DNA of 64,000 nt. It comes from Marinomonas foliarum (GTDB lineage Bacteria; Pseudomonadota; Gammaproteobacteria; Pseudomonadales; Marinomonadaceae). Under the pieces are notes generated by a model, which saw only the letters and a program-made list of their open reading frames with translations, did no database searches and was not told the origin of the DNA. A program made the position numbers and the translations under genes. The stretch is taken from the NCBI RefSeq assembly GCF_003337275.1, contig NZ_QPJQ01000008.1, forward strand, positions 1-64,000. Direction: 5' to 3'. This document shows, piece by piece, positions 63,746 to 64,000 of the stretch (the first letter of the stretch is position 1; every line of letters begins with the position of its first letter).

Positions 63746-63859
63746 CGCCTTAACTGCCAGCGTAACTGAATCGCTGCGTACAAGGCTGAGTCGTGGAATA
63801 AATTCTAGCATGAATGCTCTTTGATGCAATAAAAAGAGCAATACCGATGCTGGTATACA

Positions 63860-64000
63860 TTACTCAATATTCTGTATCTGTTCCCTCATTTGCTCAATCA
63901 ACACCTTCAATTCCACGGCGCTTTGGGTGGTTTCCACTACGATGGATTTTGACGAAAGGGTGTTGGCTTCGCGGTTGAGTTCTTGCATTAGGAAGTCGAG
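63860..64000 (-). CDS. yicC: YicC family protein (endoribonuclease YicC), 3' end only
   Basis: The last 46 codons of a gene cut by the window edge. The translated end, LDFLMQELNREANTLSSKS followed by VELKVLIEQMREQIQNIE, is the highly conserved C-terminus of YicC proteins. E. coli YicC has been described as an RNase. In Pseudomonas this gene is the immediate upstream neighbour of gmk; here an 18.6-kb block separates the two on the same strand. Confidence 0.93.
   Translation of the reverse strand, partial: LDFLMQELNREANTLSSKSIVVETTQSAVELKVLIEQMREQIQNIE

Noticed and set aside
1..64000. Search for tRNA, rRNA, CRISPR arrays, prophage modules and intact transposases
   Set aside because: No cloverleaf-like tRNA sequence, spacer-repeat series, phage structural gene or transposase motif was recognised by eye.

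Overview
The window reads as a chromosomal segment of a marine gammaproteobacterium, most like Marinomonas (Oceanospirillales). I infer this from a Pseudomonas-type housekeeping neighbourhood (phoBR, pst-phoU, ubiCA, oxyR-recG, ridA-spoT-rpoZ-gmk, yicC) combined with many solute importers, a bacterial voltage-gated sodium channel and a moderate GC content. I see no rRNA, tRNA, CRISPR array or intact insertion sequence.

Layout. 0-9.3 kb: a TRAP substrate-binding protein, proline catabolism (PutA encoded as two adjacent cistrons, with an AraC-type regulator), a quinone oxidoreductase and TRAP membrane subunits DctQM. 9.6-16.4 kb: pstSCAB-phoU. 16.5-19.7 kb: MsrC, then a three-gene sensory cluster in which the hybrid kinase has lost both phospho-acceptor residues. 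19.8-25.5 kb: oppABCDF. 25.8-32.3 kb: CysZ plus a response regulator, phoBR, ubiCA and an HDOD protein. 32.4-37.7 kb: the general amino-acid importer aapJQMP and an Lrp regulator. 37.7-45.2 kb: recG, oxyR, an SDR-like protein, ridA, spoT, rpoZ and gmk.

45.25-63.86 kb is accessory in character and lies between gmk and yicC, which are neighbours in Pseudomonas. It holds a c-di-GMP phosphodiesterase two-component pair, an MFS/AraC pair, LysE, two LysR regulators, a Gdx-like SMR pump, an unlisted 44-residue entericidin-like lipoprotein, a sodium channel, a phnDCEE importer, two decayed fragments of a second sodium-channel gene, and a 1,000-residue PLD-helicase-DUF3427 protein.

How it works together. 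Phosphate control links several blocks: PhoR/PhoB are encoded here, and Pho boxes can be read upstream of phoB, pstS, pstC and phnD (three of them at the standard distance from a -10 hexamer). A related site lies upstream of putA. Most of the rest is uptake of amino acids, peptides, organic acids and phosphonates with local regulators.

Most interesting: the split type-B PutA; the kinase with Gln in place of the H-box His beside a cysteine-free molybdopterin-fold protein and an intact Hpt; and the phn operon lying between the intact sodium-channel gene and directly repeated remnants of a second copy of its 3' end.
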